Below, piece after piece: positions 61,589 to 64,000 of a stretch of DNA of 64,000 nt; position 1 is the first letter of the stretch; the number at the start of each line of letters is the position of its first letter. The translations under genes were made by a program, and so were the position numbers. The stretch is from assembly GCA_027063505.1 (NCBI GenBank), contig JAMORO010000075.1, positions 1 through 64,000 on the forward strand, written 5' to 3'. The notes beneath the pieces are model-generated. The model made no database searches. It was given only the letters and a program-made list of their open reading frames with translations, and was not told the origin of the DNA. Source of the stretch: Sulfurimonas sp. GTDB lineage: Bacteria > Campylobacterota > Campylobacteria > Campylobacterales > Sulfurimonadaceae.

Positions 61589-62459
61589 GGTACCCTTGAT
61601 CTTCTCTCTTACGCTCTTTAATCGCTCTGTCTAAGTGCTCTGGTGCTTCAAGATCTGTTGGTGTTTTACCAACTCTATCCCATCTTATTTCCCAGTTATC
61701 ATCTATACTAAAGTAGATAAACCATGGAGTGCCTTCAATGTTATCATAAGGAACACCACCCCAAAAACGGCTATCGTTTGAGTGGTCACGGTTATCTCCA
61801 ACCATATAGTAAGTTTCATCTTCTACTTTTTTATAAAAAGCATTAAATGGAAGGTTATAGTTTGGCATAAACTCTTTTACATCTACAGGCATCATATCTA
61901 CACTTGATTTATCATATAAAAATCTTTGAAGATAGGCTTCATAAATGTTACTGTTTTCATCTTTATGAATACCAGGGTGCTGATGAGCCATTGGACTTTT
62001 CACCCAGAGTCTATTAAGTAAGAGTACTAGGTTCTCTTTTGGATAGTTAGCTCTTATGTAGTCATCTCCTTGATGTGGACGAAGATATAACTCATCTCTA
62101 TCTGTAAAGAGAATTTCATCACCAGGAAGTGCAAAACAGCGTTTTACAAAATGCTGCTTAGGGTTATTTGGGTATCTAAATATAACTATATCACCACGCT
62201 CTGGTTTGTCACCATCAAAAAGACGAAGATCATCACTCCAAGGCATAATAGACATCTCTAAAAAAGGAATATGTGGCATTGAAACGCCATAGGCAAACTT
62301 CTTAGCAAAGAGGTGATCTCCTACAAGAAGAGAGTCTTTCATACTTCCACTAGGAATTCTAAATGCTTGTGCTATAAAAAATATAACAAAAAGGACAATT
62401 ACTACAGTACCTGTCCATGAGTTTGAGAATCTATAGGCTTTATGTAGAGTCTCTTTCAT
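61575..62459 (-). CDS. lepB: Signal peptidase I
   Basis: FRIPSGSMKDSLLVGDHLFAKKFAYG, RGDIVIFRYP, KRCFALPGDEI, YYMVGDNRDHSNDSRFWGGVP. Confidence 0.97.
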   Translation of the reverse strand: MKETLHKAYRFSNSWTGTVVIVLFVIFFIAQAFRIPSGSMKDSLLVGDHLFAKKFAYGVSMPHIPFLEMSIMPWSDDLRLFDGDKPERGDIVIFRYPNNPKQHFVKRCFALPGDEILFTDRDELYLRPHQGDDYIRANYPKENLVLLLNRLWVKSPMAHQHPGIHKDENSNIYEAYLQRFLYDKSSVDMMPVDVKEFMPNYNLPFNAFYKKVEDETYYMVGDNRDHSNDSRFWGGVPYDNIEGTPWFIYFSIDDNWEIRWDRVGKTPTDLEAPEHLDRAIKERKREDQGYHGIT

Positions 62460-63320
62460 TTAGCTATTCTTTTTTTGTGCATTTATTTTAGCTGCTTTGA
62501 GTGTGTTTTGAAGAAGCATCGCGATTGTCATTGGTCCAACACCCCCTGGGCTTGGTGTAATATATGAAGATTTTTTACTTACATTTTCAAAGTCAACATC
62601 ACCAACAAGTTTTCCCTCTGCTGTTCGACTTACTCCAATATCCACAATAACAACATCATCTTTTACCATATCTTCTGTTATAAGGTTTATAACACCAACA
62701 CCAACAAAAATCATATCTGCATTAAGCGTGTGCTTTTTTAAATCATCTGTATAAATATGACATACTTCAACTGTTGCTTCAGCATTTAGAAGTAGTGAAG
62801 CCATCGGTTTTCCAACTATGTTAGATGCACCAATTACAACACAGTTTTTACCTTTTACATCAATGTCATACTCTTTGAGCATCTCTATTACACCCAGTGG
62901 TGTACATGGAACAAAACCATCAAGGTTAGTAACAAGACGACCAACATTAAAAGGGTGAAACCCATCAACATCTTTAGCAGGGTCTACTAGCTCTAGTAGT
63001 TTAGTAGTATCTATCTGTGGAGGGAGTGGTAGTTGAATCAAAATTCCATCAATACTTGGATTTTCATTCATACTAACGATAGTACGCTCAATCGCCTCTT
63101 GAGAGATGTTTTCAGGCATATCGTGAGTGATAGAGTAAAAGCCTACACGGTCACAAGCTTTTTTCTTCATACCTACATAAGCAGCACTTGCAGGATCTTG
63201 ACCAACAAGTACAACTGCTAAACCAGGAGTACATCCACAACTCTCTTTTAATCTTTTTACTTCATCGCTAACTTGAAGTTCTATCTTTTTTGAAAGTTTT
63301 CTACCATCTAGTAACTGCAT
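62460..63320 (-). CDS. folD: Bifunctional methylenetetrahydrofolate dehydrogenase/cyclohydrolase
   Basis: VVLVGQDPASAAYVGMKKKACDRVG, DGILIQLPLPPQID, KDVDGFHPFNVGRL, PSPGGVGPMTIAML. Confidence 0.97.
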   Translation of the reverse strand: MQLLDGRKLSKKIELQVSDEVKRLKESCGCTPGLAVVLVGQDPASAAYVGMKKKACDRVGFYSITHDMPENISQEAIERTIVSMNENPSIDGILIQLPLPPQIDTTKLLELVDPAKDVDGFHPFNVGRLVTNLDGFVPCTPLGVIEMLKEYDIDVKGKNCVVIGASNIVGKPMASLLLNAEATVEVCHIYTDDLKKHTLNADMIFVGVGVINLITEDMVKDDVVIVDIGVSRTAEGKLVGDVDFENVSKKSSYITPSPGGVGPMTIAMLLQNTLKAAKINAQKKNS

Positions 63321-63380
63321 TTAAACCCCATATATATTATTTTTGTTATTATACCTTTTTAAACTAATAATAGGCTAACA

Positions 63381-63722
63381 ATGAAATATCTACTTTTATT
63401 ATTTTCTCCTCTTTACATCTATGCTACAAGTAGTTTTATTACTCCTAAAGAGTATGCTGCACAACTCTACAAAAACCCACGAGGGATTGGCTGTCAAAAG
63501 TGTCATGGTGAGAACGGAGAGGGAAAACTCATCGCTAAGTATAAACATAAAGGGAAGGAGAGAGAGTTCCGTGGTCCAAAAATAAACAGTATAAACTATA
63601 ATGAATTTTACAAAGCAATTAATCGAAGAAAATCAGGAATGCCGCGCTACTTTTTAACAAACAAAGAGATAGAAGCACTCTATCTGCATCTCCATAGAAA
63701 TGAGGTTAAAAATGCTCAATAA
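63381..63722 (+). CDS. c-type cytochrome (monoheme, periplasmic)
   Basis: Signal peptide; heme motif CQKCH; distal GMPRYF Met. Confidence 0.87.
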   Translation: MKYLLLLFSPLYIYATSSFITPKEYAAQLYKNPRGIGCQKCHGENGEGKLIAKYKHKGKEREFRGPKINSINYNEFYKAINRRKSGMPRYFLTNKEIEALYLHLHRNEVKNAQ

Positions 63723-64000
63723 AATCAAAGAAGCCTATGAAAACAGGGATTTAGAAGCATTAGATAAACTAGCAACTCCTACTTTTAGAAACATTAATAA
63801 AAATAGTGATTTTAAATCTGTCTTGATGCTCTCTGCGAATAATATTAAACATTTGAGTAAGATTGAAGAGTTAGAGGCTGATGCCATTATGATAAACCTT
63901 GAAGATGGTGTTTCACATGAGGAAAAGCCTTATGCCTTGGCTTTAGCTGCAATCTTTCTTACTAGACTTACTGAGTGTAGTAAAAAGTTGATAGTTCGAG
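63712..64000 (+). CDS. HpcH/HpaI aldolase/citrate lyase beta-like protein, partial (runs off the right edge)
   Basis: Open frame from ATG 63712: MLNKIKEAYENRD...SVLMLSANNIKHLSKIEELEADAIMINLEDGVSHEEKPYA; resembles the DxxxxDLEDGV motif of citrate lyase beta. Confidence 0.7.
   Translation, partial: MLNKIKEAYENRDLEALDKLATPTFRNINKNSDFKSVLMLSANNIKHLSKIEELEADAIMINLEDGVSHEEKPYALALAAIFLTRLTECSKKLIVR

Overview
This window looks like ordinary chromosomal sequence from a Sulfurimonas-like epsilonproteobacterium (Campylobacterota). It is AT-rich and densely packed, with about 60 mostly housekeeping or sensory genes. Recognisable blocks are sbcD-sbcC, FecR with a CHASE2 adenylate cyclase, glyS, a truA/lptF-type/prepilin peptidase/uppS/coaBC run, glmU, motA-motB-fliP, aroB-mscS-mtaB-(FtsH-like)-(BioV-like)-mogA, sdhABE-type succinate dehydrogenase/fumarate reductase, thiL-truD-psd, pepA, trpB-apt, rpiB, lepB and folD. 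I found no CRISPR array, rRNA, recognisable tRNA, prophage or classical defence island. Mobile DNA is limited to the C-terminal end of an IS3-type transposase at the left edge, next to an apparently 5'-truncated ORF, and a REP-associated tyrosine transposase (RAYT) flanked by REP-like hairpins at about 44.95-45.70 kb. The most interesting observations are: the RAYT/REP locus with compensatory stem changes; an FtsH-family AAA+ protein whose HEXXH protease motif has become YQAAK; a UDG-family protein with a degenerate motif 1; a NifU-like scaffold missing one of the three usual cysteines beside a putative ferritin-like protein; a TrmA-family protein with an RlmD-like cysteine pattern; a free-standing MnmC-oxidase-like FAD protein; a BioV-like esterase; and two degenerate GGDEF proteins. 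I see no convincing new multi-gene system. Assignments come from reading motifs by eye, with no database search.
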